The notes under the pieces: generated by a model
The model's database searches: none
What the model saw: the letters and a program-made list of their open reading frames with translations, nothing else
Told to the model about the DNA's origin: nothing
Shown: positions 18,724 to 28,357 of the stretch, piece by piece
How the letters are laid out: the number at the start of each line of letters is the position of its first letter
How positions within the stretch are numbered: the first letter of the stretch is position 1
Made by a program: the position numbers and the translations under genes
From: Emticicia oligotrophica DSM 17448
GTDB taxonomy: Bacteria > Bacteroidota > Bacteroidia > Cytophagales > Spirosomataceae
Direction: 5' to 3'
Assembly: GCF_000263195.1 (NCBI RefSeq)
Contig: NC_018742.1
Coordinates: 124,001-188,000 of the forward strand
Length of the DNA stretch: 64,000 nucleotides

Positions 18724-21111
18724 ATGAAGAAATTACCGATAATCGTCTTCTTACTTACCACTTCTATTGTTTCTTTTGCTCAAAAAACAATCAATCTGTC
18801 GGGCATAATACTGGATAAAAACCAAGCAATTGAGTTTGTCAATGTTACCATATCAAAAACAGGTGATACTACAAAGGTTTTACAATTTGCGGTTTCTGAT
18901 TCTGTTGGGAAATTTCATTTTCAACTCCACGAACAAGGTGAATTTGTATTAAAAGCAAGTTTAATAGGCTATCTAACTTACAAACAGATAATCAAAATTG
19001 GAAACTCTGACTTGGATTTAGGTAATATTGAATTAAAAACAGATAATAAACTCTTGGGCGAAGTAGTGGTTACTGCACAAAAAAAACTTATTGAAAAAAC
19101 TAACGAAGGCTTTGTTGTAAATGCGGCGGCTAATATTACCCAACTGGGCGGAACGGCAACCGACTTACTGAAAAGCACGCCTACCATAGCAGTAGATGCA
19201 GACGGAGCCATTACGCTCAGAGGAAAGACACCTTTGATTTTAATAAACGGGCGAAATTCTAAATTGGCAAATGCCGACCAGATTCCCGCCAGCAGTATCG
19301 AAAGCATAGAAGTAATTAACAATGCTTCGGCAAAATATGATGCCAATGCCCAAAGCGGAATCATAAATATTATTCTTAAAAAGAATGCCCAAAATGGCAC
19401 AAACGGTGCTATCGCTTTGGGTGTAGGCGAAGGCTCAAGAGGGCGTATAAGCAGCTCTGCTTTACTTAATCATAGAGCTGACAAATGGAATATCGGATTG
19501 GCGTATGATAATCGTTTTGCAGGTCGTACAAAACACATTACCACCAACCGCACCAATTTTTTATTGCCTGAAACCTACCAAATCAATCAAGACCGCCACG
19601 ATGAACGAGTAGAAAGATTGCAGAACTTAAAATTGAATCTCGATTTTCAGCCAAACGAAAAAAATACCTTTTCGTTTGAAGCGATTGGCAATGTGCAAGG
19701 GCAAGACAACGACGAAAAACTAAACAGTATCATTTTGAAGCAAAACATGGGTTTTTCTAACGCCAACGACCGACACTCACTTGAATATCGCCGCTCAAAA
19801 GTGGGAGAGTTTGCCCTCAATTATAACCGAAAATTTGCCGACCCCAAAAAATCTTTAAGTGCTTCGGCAACAACATCCATCGAACAAGGGCGTGAAAATA
19901 CTGATATTGACACCCAACAATTAGCCGAAAATGCCACTAAAATTGGCAATGTTTTTTACCAAAAAACGCATAACTACGAAGATGATGTCATTTCTAACAT
20001 TATCGTAGATTATGCCACACCTATTGGGGCGAAGGGTGTTTTTGAAACAGGTTATAAGGGTACTTTTAGAAGTGTAAAAAATGATTATGAAGCCTCGGAT
20101 AAACGAGAAAATGTATTTGTTGTGAACCAGGTGTCCAGTAATATTTTTAATTTTAGTGAACAAATTAATGCCGTTTATGCCCTCTATCATAATCAATTAG
20201 GGTCAGAAAAATGGAAATATGAATTAGGTGTAAGAGCCGAACAAGTAAGCAATAGTGGTAAAACCCAAGATAACAGCACAAAATTTACGAATGAGTATCT
20301 GAAACTATTCCCGACTGCAAATCTCATCTATGATGTTTCGGAAGGGCAATCTTGGAAACTAAGCTACGGCAAAAGAATCAACCGCCCAAGCCTCGGCGAT
20401 TTCAATCCGTTTGTAGATATTACTGATGCACTCAATCCACACAGTGGAAATCCGAATCTGAAACCCGAAATAGTTCATGCCGCAGAATTGGGCTACAATA
20501 AAGAGTGGGAAAAGGCAACAATTACGAGCAATATTTTTTATCGCCATTCCACCAATACTATTAGGCAATTTTTACAACCTTTGGGCAACGGAGTAGTTTT
20601 GAGGTTGCCAGTAAATATAGGCACAGCAGATAGTTATGGTTTAGAAAGTGTTATTACTGCCAAACCGAGCCGTGTTTATGATTTCAATGCCAGTTTTACG
20701 CTTTTCGAACAATTATTTGGAGGAAATAATGCGTCGGCTGTGGCACAACAGAATACCTTTAACTGGTTCGGAAAACTAATAAATAATATAACGGTTGGCA
20801 AAAACGGAAAGTTACAAATTATCGGTAATTACACTTCGGCAGCTACTACACCACAGGGGAATTTAATTCCGATTTATTATGCCGATTTGGGTTATCAACA
20901 AAAACTCGGTAAAGGCAATGCCAGATTAGGCTTGTTAGTAGTCGATATTTTCAATACGCTCAATAGTGGTGGCAAAACACTTACAACTGAATTTATCACA
21001 AACCGCACTCAGAAAGCCGATACCCGTGCATTTATGCTTACATTTGCTTATTCGTTTAAATCAGGTTTCAAAGAAAAACTCATGGAAAATAAATTTTCTA
21101 AAGAATTTTAA
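18724..21111 (+). CDS. TonB-dependent-receptor-like outer membrane protein
   Basis: This 795-residue outer-membrane protein has a signal peptide (cleavage near SFAQ), a carboxypeptidase-regulatory-like domain (about 22-105), a plug-like region (LLKSTPTIAVDADGAI and SSIESIEVINNASAKYDAN) and a C-terminal OMP_b-brl_3-type barrel. It shares architecture with the receptor at 4690-7101, so the two are probably distant paralogues. It follows the kinase by 67 bp on the same strand and may be its regulatory target. Substrate unknown. The next gene begins 10 bp after its stop. Confidence 0.9.
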   Translation: MKKLPIIVFLLTTSIVSFAQKTINLSGIILDKNQAIEFVNVTISKTGDTTKVLQFAVSDSVGKFHFQLHEQGEFVLKASLIGYLTYKQIIKIGNSDLDLGNIELKTDNKLLGEVVVTAQKKLIEKTNEGFVVNAAANITQLGGTATDLLKSTPTIAVDADGAITLRGKTPLILINGRNSKLANADQIPASSIESIEVINNASAKYDANAQSGIINIILKKNAQNGTNGAIALGVGEGSRGRISSSALLNHRADKWNIGLAYDNRFAGRTKHITTNRTNFLLPETYQINQDRHDERVERLQNLKLNLDFQPNEKNTFSFEAIGNVQGQDNDEKLNSIILKQNMGFSNANDRHSLEYRRSKVGEFALNYNRKFADPKKSLSASATTSIEQGRENTDIDTQQLAENATKIGNVFYQKTHNYEDDVISNIIVDYATPIGAKGVFETGYKGTFRSVKNDYEASDKRENVFVVNQVSSNIFNFSEQINAVYALYHNQLGSEKWKYELGVRAEQVSNSGKTQDNSTKFTNEYLKLFPTANLIYDVSEGQSWKLSYGKRINRPSLGDFNPFVDITDALNPHSGNPNLKPEIVHAAELGYNKEWEKATITSNIFYRHSTNTIRQFLQPLGNGVVLRLPVNIGTADSYGLESVITAKPSRVYDFNASFTLFEQLFGGNNASAVAQQNTFNWFGKLINNITVGKNGKLQIIGNYTSAATTPQGNLIPIYYADLGYQQKLGKGNARLGLLVVDIFNTLNSGGKTLTTEFITNRTQKADTRAFMLTFAYSFKSGFKEKLMENKFSKEF

Positions 21112-21121
21112 AATACAGTTA

Positions 21122-21547
21122 ATGGAAAAATGGAAACTCTTTGCGGTAATATCTATGCTCTTTGCTGGTCTTACCTCGGTCATTGCCAAGTTTGGTATGA
21201 AGAATCTGAGTAGTGATGTTGCTCTTAGTATTCGTACAACAGTTGTGTTTAGTATTGTAGTGGCAAATGCCTTTTTATTGAACAATGCCTTTGCGGAAAT
21301 CAAACAAGCTCCCAAAAGTAATCTCATTTACTTGGCTATATCGGGCATCACTACTTCTCTTTCATGGATTTTCTATTATAGAGCCATGAAAGAGGGGCAG
21401 GTTTCTTATGTGGCCAGTATTGATAAAGCCAGTATTGTGGTTACCTTGGTGCTGTCTTTTATCATTCTCAAAGAACCCATCACGCCTAAAATATTGATTG
21501 GTGCGGGGCTAATTCTTTTAGGAATGGTGGTTTTGATTTGGAAATAA
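21122..21547 (+). CDS. Small EamA-family (single-domain DMT) permease
   Basis: A 141-residue protein starts at ATG 21122 (MEKWKLFAVISM); the open frame runs further upstream inside the receptor gene, but that part is a shadow. It has about five hydrophobic segments and the features of one EamA unit: FAGLTSVIAKFGMKN, ISGITTSLSWIFYYRAMKEG and ASIDKASIVVTLVLSFIILKEPIT. Full-length EamA transporters have two such units, so this one must act as a dimer, as in the drug/metabolite transporter superfamily's short members. Substrate unknown. It converges on the cytochrome c peroxidase gene with a 9-bp gap. Confidence 0.87.
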   Translation: MEKWKLFAVISMLFAGLTSVIAKFGMKNLSSDVALSIRTTVVFSIVVANAFLLNNAFAEIKQAPKSNLIYLAISGITTSLSWIFYYRAMKEGQVSYVASIDKASIVVTLVLSFIILKEPITPKILIGAGLILLGMVVLIWK

Positions 21548-21556
21548 GTAAGTATT

Positions 21557-22924
21557 CTAAAACCCTAAATCCTTTCTTGATTGTGTATCATTATTCGGAA
21601 AAGCCAATCCAGAAGGTAATTTGGAAGGTACATACCTTGTTAAATTTTTATCGTACAAACCGTTTTTAATAAATTCAGTTAGTTGCTTAATTTCATCAGC
21701 AGTAAGATTTAAGGGTTTAAATTCCTTCGCAAGTTGTGTGCTTGGTACTTTCGTATTTTGAGGTTTTGCCACATTTTTATAGGCAATTACATCTTCGATT
21801 TTTGTAAAAGATGACCCATGAAAATAGAAAGGCGAATCTTTCAGATTATATAATTGAGGCACTTTAAATTTATACATATCTTCTGCTTTTCCAGTAAACC
21901 CACCACGCCCCTTATGTTCGGCTTTACCTTCCGTAACAGCAAAAACAGTATTGTTTCCATAATTTCCGTTTTGTAAATCATTTGCCCCCAAAGCATAAAA
22001 ATTCATTGAAGCCAACGAAGGCCCATTATGGCAGGTGGCACATTGAGCTTTTCCAAAAAATAAATTTGCTCCTTTCTTTTGGTCATCGGTCATTGCTCCA
22101 TAGTTTCCTTTGAGCCATTGTTGGAAAGGGGCTTCATATGAGAGTAATGTTCGCTCATAAGCTGCAATTGCTAATCCTGCATTAACTTTATATTCCAGAT
22201 TATCATTAAAATTCATTTTGGGAAAAGCCTTTTTGAACAAATCTGAATAAGTTTTGTAGGATTCTACCCACCCTTTTGTAATAAATAAACGATGAACGTC
22301 TTGCCCTGCAATCGCTTGTGTTTCAGTTCCTTGAAAACCCAATTTATTATTTTCTTTGGGTGTTCCTTTAGTCCAACTTGCTTCTGTACCAGTATTTAGA
22401 TGGGTTGCCCCAAATTGGCCATTCCAAAGAACGTTGGTTTGATAGGCTATATTTAAAGCCGAAGGCGTGCGAATTGGTTGTACGTCTATTTCAACATCTT
22501 TATACAACGGATTTTTAGCACGTTTTTCACCCTGTACGCCAAAAGCAATGCCCCCATCGCCAATCCCCTGCGGTACACAGGCTTGAAAACCCGCCTTAAC
22601 ATGGTGGCAACTTGCACATGAATAAGTGCTATTACTTGATTCAATTATTGGGTTTCGACCTAATGCAGTTTCGTGGAATAATAATTTTCCGAGTTCTACT
22701 TTATCTGCTGTAATCGAATTTTTTGGGTCTTGTGGAATATTAGCAAAATCATCACTTTTAGGAAGTAAATAAAAAGATTTGCCTTTTCCATTTGATGCAA
22801 CCGTTAAGTTTTTTTCAAGCTCGGTATCAACTGTGGTAGGAGTAGCCATTTCTTCTTTTTGAGAACAGGAAATAGAGAAAACAGCAATGATAAATAAAAT
22901 GGATATTTGTTTCATAAGATTCAC
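21557..22924 (-). CDS. Di-haem cytochrome c peroxidase-like lipoprotein
   Basis: This 455-residue protein has a lipoprotein signal (FSISC, Cys20) and two CxxCH haem-binding motifs, CASCH (103-107) and CATCH (295-299), spaced as in bacterial CCP/MauG enzymes. Flanking features fit the family: ELGKLLFHETALGRNP before haem 1, IRTPSALNIAYQTNVLWNGQ in the middle and TAEELKQLTEFI-like helices at the end. CCPs reduce H2O2 with electrons from cytochrome c in the periplasm; the MauG branch oxidises protein substrates. An internal Met4 (22915) is an alternative start that gives a tighter signal peptide. It is convergent with the EamA-like gene. Confidence 0.93.
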   Translation of the reverse strand: MNLMKQISILFIIAVFSISCSQKEEMATPTTVDTELEKNLTVASNGKGKSFYLLPKSDDFANIPQDPKNSITADKVELGKLLFHETALGRNPIIESSNSTYSCASCHHVKAGFQACVPQGIGDGGIAFGVQGEKRAKNPLYKDVEIDVQPIRTPSALNIAYQTNVLWNGQFGATHLNTGTEASWTKGTPKENNKLGFQGTETQAIAGQDVHRLFITKGWVESYKTYSDLFKKAFPKMNFNDNLEYKVNAGLAIAAYERTLLSYEAPFQQWLKGNYGAMTDDQKKGANLFFGKAQCATCHNGPSLASMNFYALGANDLQNGNYGNNTVFAVTEGKAEHKGRGGFTGKAEDMYKFKVPQLYNLKDSPFYFHGSSFTKIEDVIAYKNVAKPQNTKVPSTQLAKEFKPLNLTADEIKQLTEFIKNGLYDKNLTRYVPSKLPSGLAFPNNDTQSRKDLGF

Positions 22925-24131
22925 TTTTACAAAACAAATATCAAAAAATATGCCGTTTTTCAGTAGAAAAAAGGAACAATATTATAGATGTGTGTTAATT
23001 GTTTCCTATCATTTTTTTGAAATTTAAAGCTGAGAGAAATTGTATAATTTAGGAAGAACTAAAGGAATGAAAACAGCTATGCTTTAAATTTTTTTCTAAG
23101 TTTAGAAACTTCATTTTCTTCCCACTCTTGGGAACTATTAATGTCGTTCTAAAATGGGTAGTCCTGAATATTAAAAATTAAAGTCGGAAGAATAACCTTT
23201 CGATTTTATAAGATATTTACGAAATCCACACAATTTTTATATTTTCTCCATTTTTCCTAATAAATTATAAAGATGCCTATTAGTGAAATATATTTTATTT
23301 TCCACAAAATCAACCATAAAATCTGATTTAGAATCATAAGACTTAAACGTAATTTTATCTCCAGTCATATATAAGTAGCATAAAAAAAGAATTAAACCAT
23401 TTTTATAGTTTTAAGTATTTGAAAAATTAGGTATTTAAATTAAATACTAATATTTTTATGTCTTTAATGTAATCAAATGTGAAGATTTGATACCGTATAA
23501 TAATATTATTTGATATTGTCATATTAAACAACAAATCCAATTCCAGAATTATTTTAAATTGAAAACTAATTTAAATAAAAAAGACTACTTTTAAATTTTT
23601 TAAAAGTAAATCCAAAGTACATTAGGAGGATGCTGTTGCCTCAACTTTACATTATAACTTTTATACTCCGTTACAATTGCTGCTCATTATTATAAATTCT
23701 CAAAAATATTGACTTTCAAAAGTTAGTGTGTGAACCTTGTGTGCCCATCACGACTAATGCTGTTTAATAACATCAATCCATCCATGATGAGTGATGAAGG
23801 TGAATTGACTGAAGATATTCTAAATTGGATCAGATTCAATTAACATTTGCTCTATTATCTTTAATGATGAAAAGGTGCGTTTTTTATCATTCAAAAAGAC
23901 AACCTTGAAGGTTATTAATAGCTAGGCATAGTTGGATGTCATTACATGGTTATCCTAATTTGGGATCAATCATAATTTCATCCATAAACTTAATTGAAAG
24001 TAATTAAGTAAACACTCTAAAGTGTATAGATTATTAGCTAACTACTAAATACATACTTCCATTTAATACTAAAAACATATTCTATAAACATTTTTTGTGG
24101 GAAGAAAGTAAGTTAACCTATTAAAAAAGCT
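22925..24131. other. 1.2-kb AT-rich gap with small coding-like fragments
   Basis: No complete gene is visible. On the minus strand a 43-codon frame (23237-23368, MTGDKITFKSYDSK...) and a nearby stretch ending around 23085 (NSSQEWEENEVSKLRKKFKA) read like protein but are separated by stops. On the plus strand a 28-codon frame near 23760-23845 (ending DILNWIRFN) looks similar. These may be remnants of eroded genes. They match nothing I recognise. The last 100 bases should contain the promoter of the kinase at 24132. Confidence 0.35.
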
Positions 24132-27100
24132 ATGTCACAAACAATTGCTAACAATATTTTTAAAGCATTTCCATTACCTAGTCTATTAATCTATGTTGAT
24201 CCGTCCTTTACAATTCAAAACGTAAATGATGCCTTCCTGACAGAAACAAATATGACCGCCGAGAATGTAGTTGGGAAGCCACTTAATTCTTATTTTACTG
24301 AAAAAAGGCTAGACTTTACAGCATTGGAGCAATCATTACTTCAAGTGATTACTACCAAACAAACAAACAAAATACAGGTAAAAACTACCTCCGAACAAGA
24401 GATTGAACTTGAAAATATCCCCATCTTAGATGAAAATAAACAGATTACTCTTATTATTCAATCGTATAAGTTTCTCATGAAAACTAACCAAGAAAATAGT
24501 AGAAACGAATTAGATTTATTGAAAAAATATACGAAGGAGCCTTATGCGATTATTGATACTCACCTTAGTATTATTTCATTCAACCATCAATTTGCAAAGC
24601 AAGTCTTAGATTTGTTGGGAAAGGATTTGAAATTAGGAATGTCAATTTTAGATTTAGCATTGCCCGAGCGAAGAGAAGCAGTTAATGAAAAATATAAATT
24701 TGTTTTACAAGGAAATAGAGTACAGTTAAGACCAGAAGTTTCTACGAGTACAGGTTCGCTTCAAATATTTAATACCATTGATGAACCGATATTTAATGAA
24801 TTAGGCGACGTTAAGGGGGTCTTTATTACCATTCAAGACCAAACAGATTTTTTTAAATTAGACAAAAAACAAAAAGAGCAAGAGGCTCATTTTAAAGCCC
24901 TTATTGAAAATACCCCAGACCTTATTTATTCGATTGATTTGAATTTTAATCTGATAACCTTTAATTCTTCATTATCTAATTTAATGCTTGCTTTGAAAAG
25001 TGTGAAATTAGAACCAGGTATGAGTATTTTAAAACATTTTGGAGAGCATAAAAGAGAAAAGTATTCAGAGGTATTAAAAAAAGTAATTAATAATGGCAGG
25101 TGCATTTTTGAAGATGAATTTATTTTTAACAACGAAATGCTCGTATTCAATGTGGCTGTTAACCCCATTTTCAATGAAAATAAACAATTGATAGGTGTTA
25201 CCATTTTATCAAAAAATATCACACAACAAAAGCAACTTAAAAAGAAAGAAGAAGAACAAAGAGCAGAATACAGAGCCTTAGTTGATAACATGTCTGATGC
25301 TGTATATTCATTGGATATGAATTTAAACCTTATCACTTTTAATAAGGCAATGGTTAAGGCATCCATTTATTTAATAGGTCAGCCGCCTCAAAAAGGAATG
25401 AATTTGATAGAAAATTTTGCTTTTGATAAAAAAGACCTCCTTCGAACAAAATTTAGAGAGGCATCAGAAGGAAAAGCAATCTCCTTTGTGTATGAAGAAA
25501 CGATATTCAATGAATCGCAGATTTTTGAGGTGTACATAAATCCTATTATTAATGATGATGCCGTTCAAACTGGCTATTCGGTTCATTCAAAGGTTGTTAC
25601 GGAAAGCGTGAAAGCTGAAAAACAACTTGTTTTGAGCAACGAACGTTATAACCTTGTAACACAAGCTACTTCTGATGCTATTTGGGATTGGGATTTAATG
25701 AATCACTCGTTTTTTGTAGGAGGGAGTTTTGAAAAAATATTTGGTCATACAGACGGTAACGGTTTATCATCGATTGATTCTTGGCGTGTTTATCTACACC
25801 CTGAAGATGCTGAAAGAGTTTTGAATGGTATTCACGTAGCCATTGAGAGTGATGCCATCAATTGGAAGGATGAATATCGTTACCAAAAAGCAGATGGAAA
25901 ATATGCTTATGTATTAGATAAAGGCTTTATTCTGAGAGACAATACCGGAAAAGCCATTCGAATGGTTGGGGCAATGCAGGATATTACCGAGCGAAATGAA
26001 AGAGAACAACAGTTAAAATTATTCGAATCGGTGGTTATTAATGCCAATGATGCGATTCTAATTACCGAACCAGAACCATTTGATGAGCCAGGTCCTAAAA
26101 TCATGTATGCTAATAAGGCCTTTACGAAAATGACTGGTTATGAAGTGGAGGAAATTATTGGAAAAACACCTAGAATACTGCAAGGACCAAAGTCTGACTT
26201 TAAAGAATTAGCAAGGCTAAGCCAAGCCCTTCGAAAATGGGAATCTTGTGAAGTAACTACGATTAATTACAAAAAAAATGGAGAAGAGTTTTGGGTGAAT
26301 TTCACCGTAACTCCCGTAGCTAATGAAAAGGGGTGGTTTACGCACTGGATTGCCATCTCACGTGATATTACTGAAAAAGTGAATTACGAACGTGATTTAG
26401 TAGAAGCAAATAATAAGGTTATAACGACCCTCGAAAGTATCCGAGATGGCTTTTATTCTATGGATAAAAACTGGATAGTTACCTATTGGAATAAAGAAAT
26501 GGAATTGTTAACCGAGATTAAAAGAACCGATATCATTGGTAAAAACCTTTGGGAGCAATTTCCATTTATGCTTGATACAAAATTTTATATTGAATATAAA
26601 AAAGCAGTTGCTGAAAATGTCGTAGTAAGATTTGAAGAATATCTTACTATTTCAGAACAATGGTTTGAAGCGAATGCTTTCCCTTCTGAAAATGGGCTAA
26701 CTGTTTTTATTAGAGATATTACCGAAAGAAAACTGAATGAACAGAAAATAAAATCCGAAAGAAAACTTCTAAGAACCTTGATAGATAATTTACCAGATTC
26801 TATCTTTTTCAAAGACACCAATGCCCGAAAATTGATTAGTAATAAAGTTGATTTACGCTTGCAGGGTGTCTCAAGTGAAGAAGAAGTTATAGGTAAAACA
26901 GATGCTGAAATTTATATTGATAAGCCCTCAAGTATTGGTTACGAACAAGATTTGGAAATTTTGAGAACAGGAAAAGCAGTGATGGACCATGAAGAATCGT
27001 TTATGAGTAATGAAGGGCAATTATCGTGGTACCTTACTTCTAAAATGCTCGTTTACGATGATGATACGAATGAAATGGGAATCTTAGGAATTGGAAGAGA

Positions 27101-27779
27101 TATCACCGAACGAAAACTAGCTGAGCAAAAATTAGAGGCTGTTAATAATGAACTACAAAAAAAAGTTCAACAACTGCTTATTTCCAATGCAGAACTTGAA
27201 CAGTTTGCCTATGTTGCCTCGCATGATTTGCAAGAGCCTCTGCGAATGATTACCAGCTTTTTGTCGCAAATTGAAAGGAAATATAAAGATGTGATTGATG
27301 AAAAAGGTAAGCAGTATATTTACTTTGCTGTTGATGGTGCCAAAAGAATGAGACAAATTATTCTAGATTTGCTTGAGTTTTCAAGGGTCGGAAGAATGGA
27401 AGATAAGCAAGAATTGGTAAATCTAAATGATTTGGTGAATGATATCCTTATTCTTTATAGAAAGCAAATCCAAGAGAAAAAAGCGATTATTCATTTAGAC
27501 ACACTTCCGACGGTCAAGGCTTCCAAAAGTTCGATGCGTCAGGTGTTTCAAAACTTAATTTCCAATAGCTTAAAATACGTAAGTACAGAGGAGCGTGTTG
27601 TTCCCCAAATAAAAATCACTGTTGAATCAGTGAACAATGAGTGGATGATGGCAATAAAAGACAATGGTATAGGTATTGATTCACAATACTTTGACAAGAT
27701 TTTTATTATTTTCCAACGATTACACAATAAAGATGACTATTCAGGAACGGGCATAGGTTTGGCCATTACAAAAAAATAA
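24132..27779 (+). CDS. Multi-PAS sensor histidine kinase, C-terminus frameshifted
   Basis: This 1215-residue soluble kinase has about eight PAS domains (roughly 5-110, 128-240, 250-360, 375-490, 505-625, 630-755, 760-880, 885-1000). A HisKA domain follows with His1031 in [11 protein letters not shown], then a HATPase domain with N box ([10 protein letters not shown]) and G box ([11 protein letters not shown]). The frame ends at TAA 27777 directly after a run of seven A (27770-27776). With one extra A it would continue through [20 protein letters not shown] to a TGA at 27869-27871, the normal end of this domain. The sixth PAS has GKTPRILQG where LOV domains have GxNCRFLQ, so the flavin-binding Cys is missing. 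It may be truncated, rescued by slippage, or a sequence error. Confidence 0.88.
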   Translation: MSQTIANNIFKAFPLPSLLIYVDPSFTIQNVNDAFLTETNMTAENVVGKPLNSYFTEKRLDFTALEQSLLQVITTKQTNKIQVKTTSEQEIELENIPILDENKQITLIIQSYKFLMKTNQENSRNELDLLKKYTKEPYAIIDTHLSIISFNHQFAKQVLDLLGKDLKLGMSILDLALPERREAVNEKYKFVLQGNRVQLRPEVSTSTGSLQIFNTIDEPIFNELGDVKGVFITIQDQTDFFKLDKKQKEQEAHFKALIENTPDLIYSIDLNFNLITFNSSLSNLMLALKSVKLEPGMSILKHFGEHKREKYSEVLKKVINNGRCIFEDEFIFNNEMLVFNVAVNPIFNENKQLIGVTILSKNITQQKQLKKKEEEQRAEYRALVDNMSDAVYSLDMNLNLITFNKAMVKASIYLIGQPPQKGMNLIENFAFDKKDLLRTKFREASEGKAISFVYEETIFNESQIFEVYINPIINDDAVQTGYSVHSKVVTESVKAEKQLVLSNERYNLVTQATSDAIWDWDLMNHSFFVGGSFEKIFGHTDGNGLSSIDSWRVYLHPEDAERVLNGIHVAIESDAINWKDEYRYQKADGKYAYVLDKGFILRDNTGKAIRMVGAMQDITERNEREQQLKLFESVVINANDAILITEPEPFDEPGPKIMYANKAFTKMTGYEVEEIIGKTPRILQGPKSDFKELARLSQALRKWESCEVTTINYKKNGEEFWVNFTVTPVANEKGWFTHWIAISRDITEKVNYERDLVEANNKVITTLESIRDGFYSMDKNWIVTYWNKEMELLTEIKRTDIIGKNLWEQFPFMLDTKFYIEYKKAVAENVVVRFEEYLTISEQWFEANAFPSENGLTVFIRDITERKLNEQKIKSERKLLRTLIDNLPDSIFFKDTNARKLISNKVDLRLQGVSSEEEVIGKTDAEIYIDKPSSIGYEQDLEILRTGKAVMDHEESFMSNEGQLSWYLTSKMLVYDDDTNEMGILGIGRDITERKLAEQKLEAVNNELQKKVQQLLISNAELEQFAYVASHDLQEPLRMITSFLSQIERKYKDVIDEKGKQYIYFAVDGAKRMRQIILDLLEFSRVGRMEDKQELVNLNDLVNDILILYRKQIQEKKAIIHLDTLPTVKASKSSMRQVFQNLISNSLKYVSTEERVVPQIKITVESVNNEWMMAIKDNGIGIDSQYFDKIFIIFQRLHNKDDYSGTGIGLAITKK

Positions 27780-27870
27780 TTGAAAATTTAGGCGGTAGAA
27801 TTTGGCTCGAATCTGAGCCAAACAAAGGAAGTACATTTTATTTTACAATACCAAAACAGGAAATACATTG

Positions 27871-28059
27871 ATGAAACCCATTCATATACTTTTAGTGGAA
27901 GATAACGAAAGCGATATTTTACTCACGATGGATGCTTTAGAGGAAGGAAGAATTAGTAACAAAGTTAGTGTTATCAAAGATGGGAATGAAGCGATTGATT
28001 TTCTAATGCAATCTGGTAAATATGCTGAGAAAAATTTACCTGATTTAATTGATACATGA
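27871..28059 (+). pseudogene. Truncated single-domain response regulator
   Basis: The frame starts at ATG 27871, overlapping the restored kinase stop (TGATG), and encodes 62 residues of a receiver domain of the type paired with PAS kinases: IHILLVEDNESDILLTMDAL, KVSVIKDGNEAIDFL, then PDLI. Homologous regulators continue with the LLDxxLPxxxG phospho-acceptor loop. Here the frame reads IDT and stops, so the phosphorylated Asp and everything after it are missing. The break lies near 28050. Nothing downstream to 28357 restores the domain in any frame I read. It is most likely a pseudogene cut by a rearrangement. Confidence 0.75.
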
Positions 28060-28357
28060 GCAGACTCAATCATCATTAAGCAAATGTAGATATTCTGATT
28101 TATCAACAAGTCAAAACAGGAACAACTCTTATCGTTGAAGATAATTGCTTCGATTATTGCAAATGTGGTGGACTTAAACGGTGTGGTTTCTGTTTGGGTG
28201 GTCTTTACATACAATATTCCGCCTTATTACGTGTCAGTCAGAATCTCTATGAAAGTTATTAAATTGAGATTAAAATTAAGGATTCAGACTAAAATGCTTT
28301 TGCATATTGTAAATTAGCAGTAAAAAACATTTCCTCTATATTATTTCGCCTTCCAAA
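28060..28357. other. Unassigned gap after the broken regulator
   Basis: About 300 bases separate the truncated regulator from the hybrid kinase. A plus-strand frame without a start codon (about 28084-28260) reads a Cys-rich stretch (CFDYCKCGGLKRCGFC). A minus-strand frame (27882-28214) also stays open, but it overlaps the regulator fragment. I recognise neither. This is probably a piece of foreign or rearranged DNA that replaced the end of the regulator. The promoter of the hybrid kinase should lie near its right end. Confidence 0.3.

Noticed and set aside
20966-21121. Extended N-terminus for the EamA-like protein
   Set aside because: These codons lie inside the TonB-type receptor gene and add no membrane segment; ATG 21122 gives the family start.
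26040-26400. LOV photoreceptor domain in the multi-PAS kinase
   Set aside because: The loop GKTPRILQG lacks the flavin-binding cysteine of GxNCRFLQ, so it is treated as an ordinary PAS.
27882-28214. 110-codon minus-strand frame over the truncated regulator
   Set aside because: It is largely antisense to the receiver-domain coding sequence, whose protein pattern is clear; the part over the gap has no recognised similarity.
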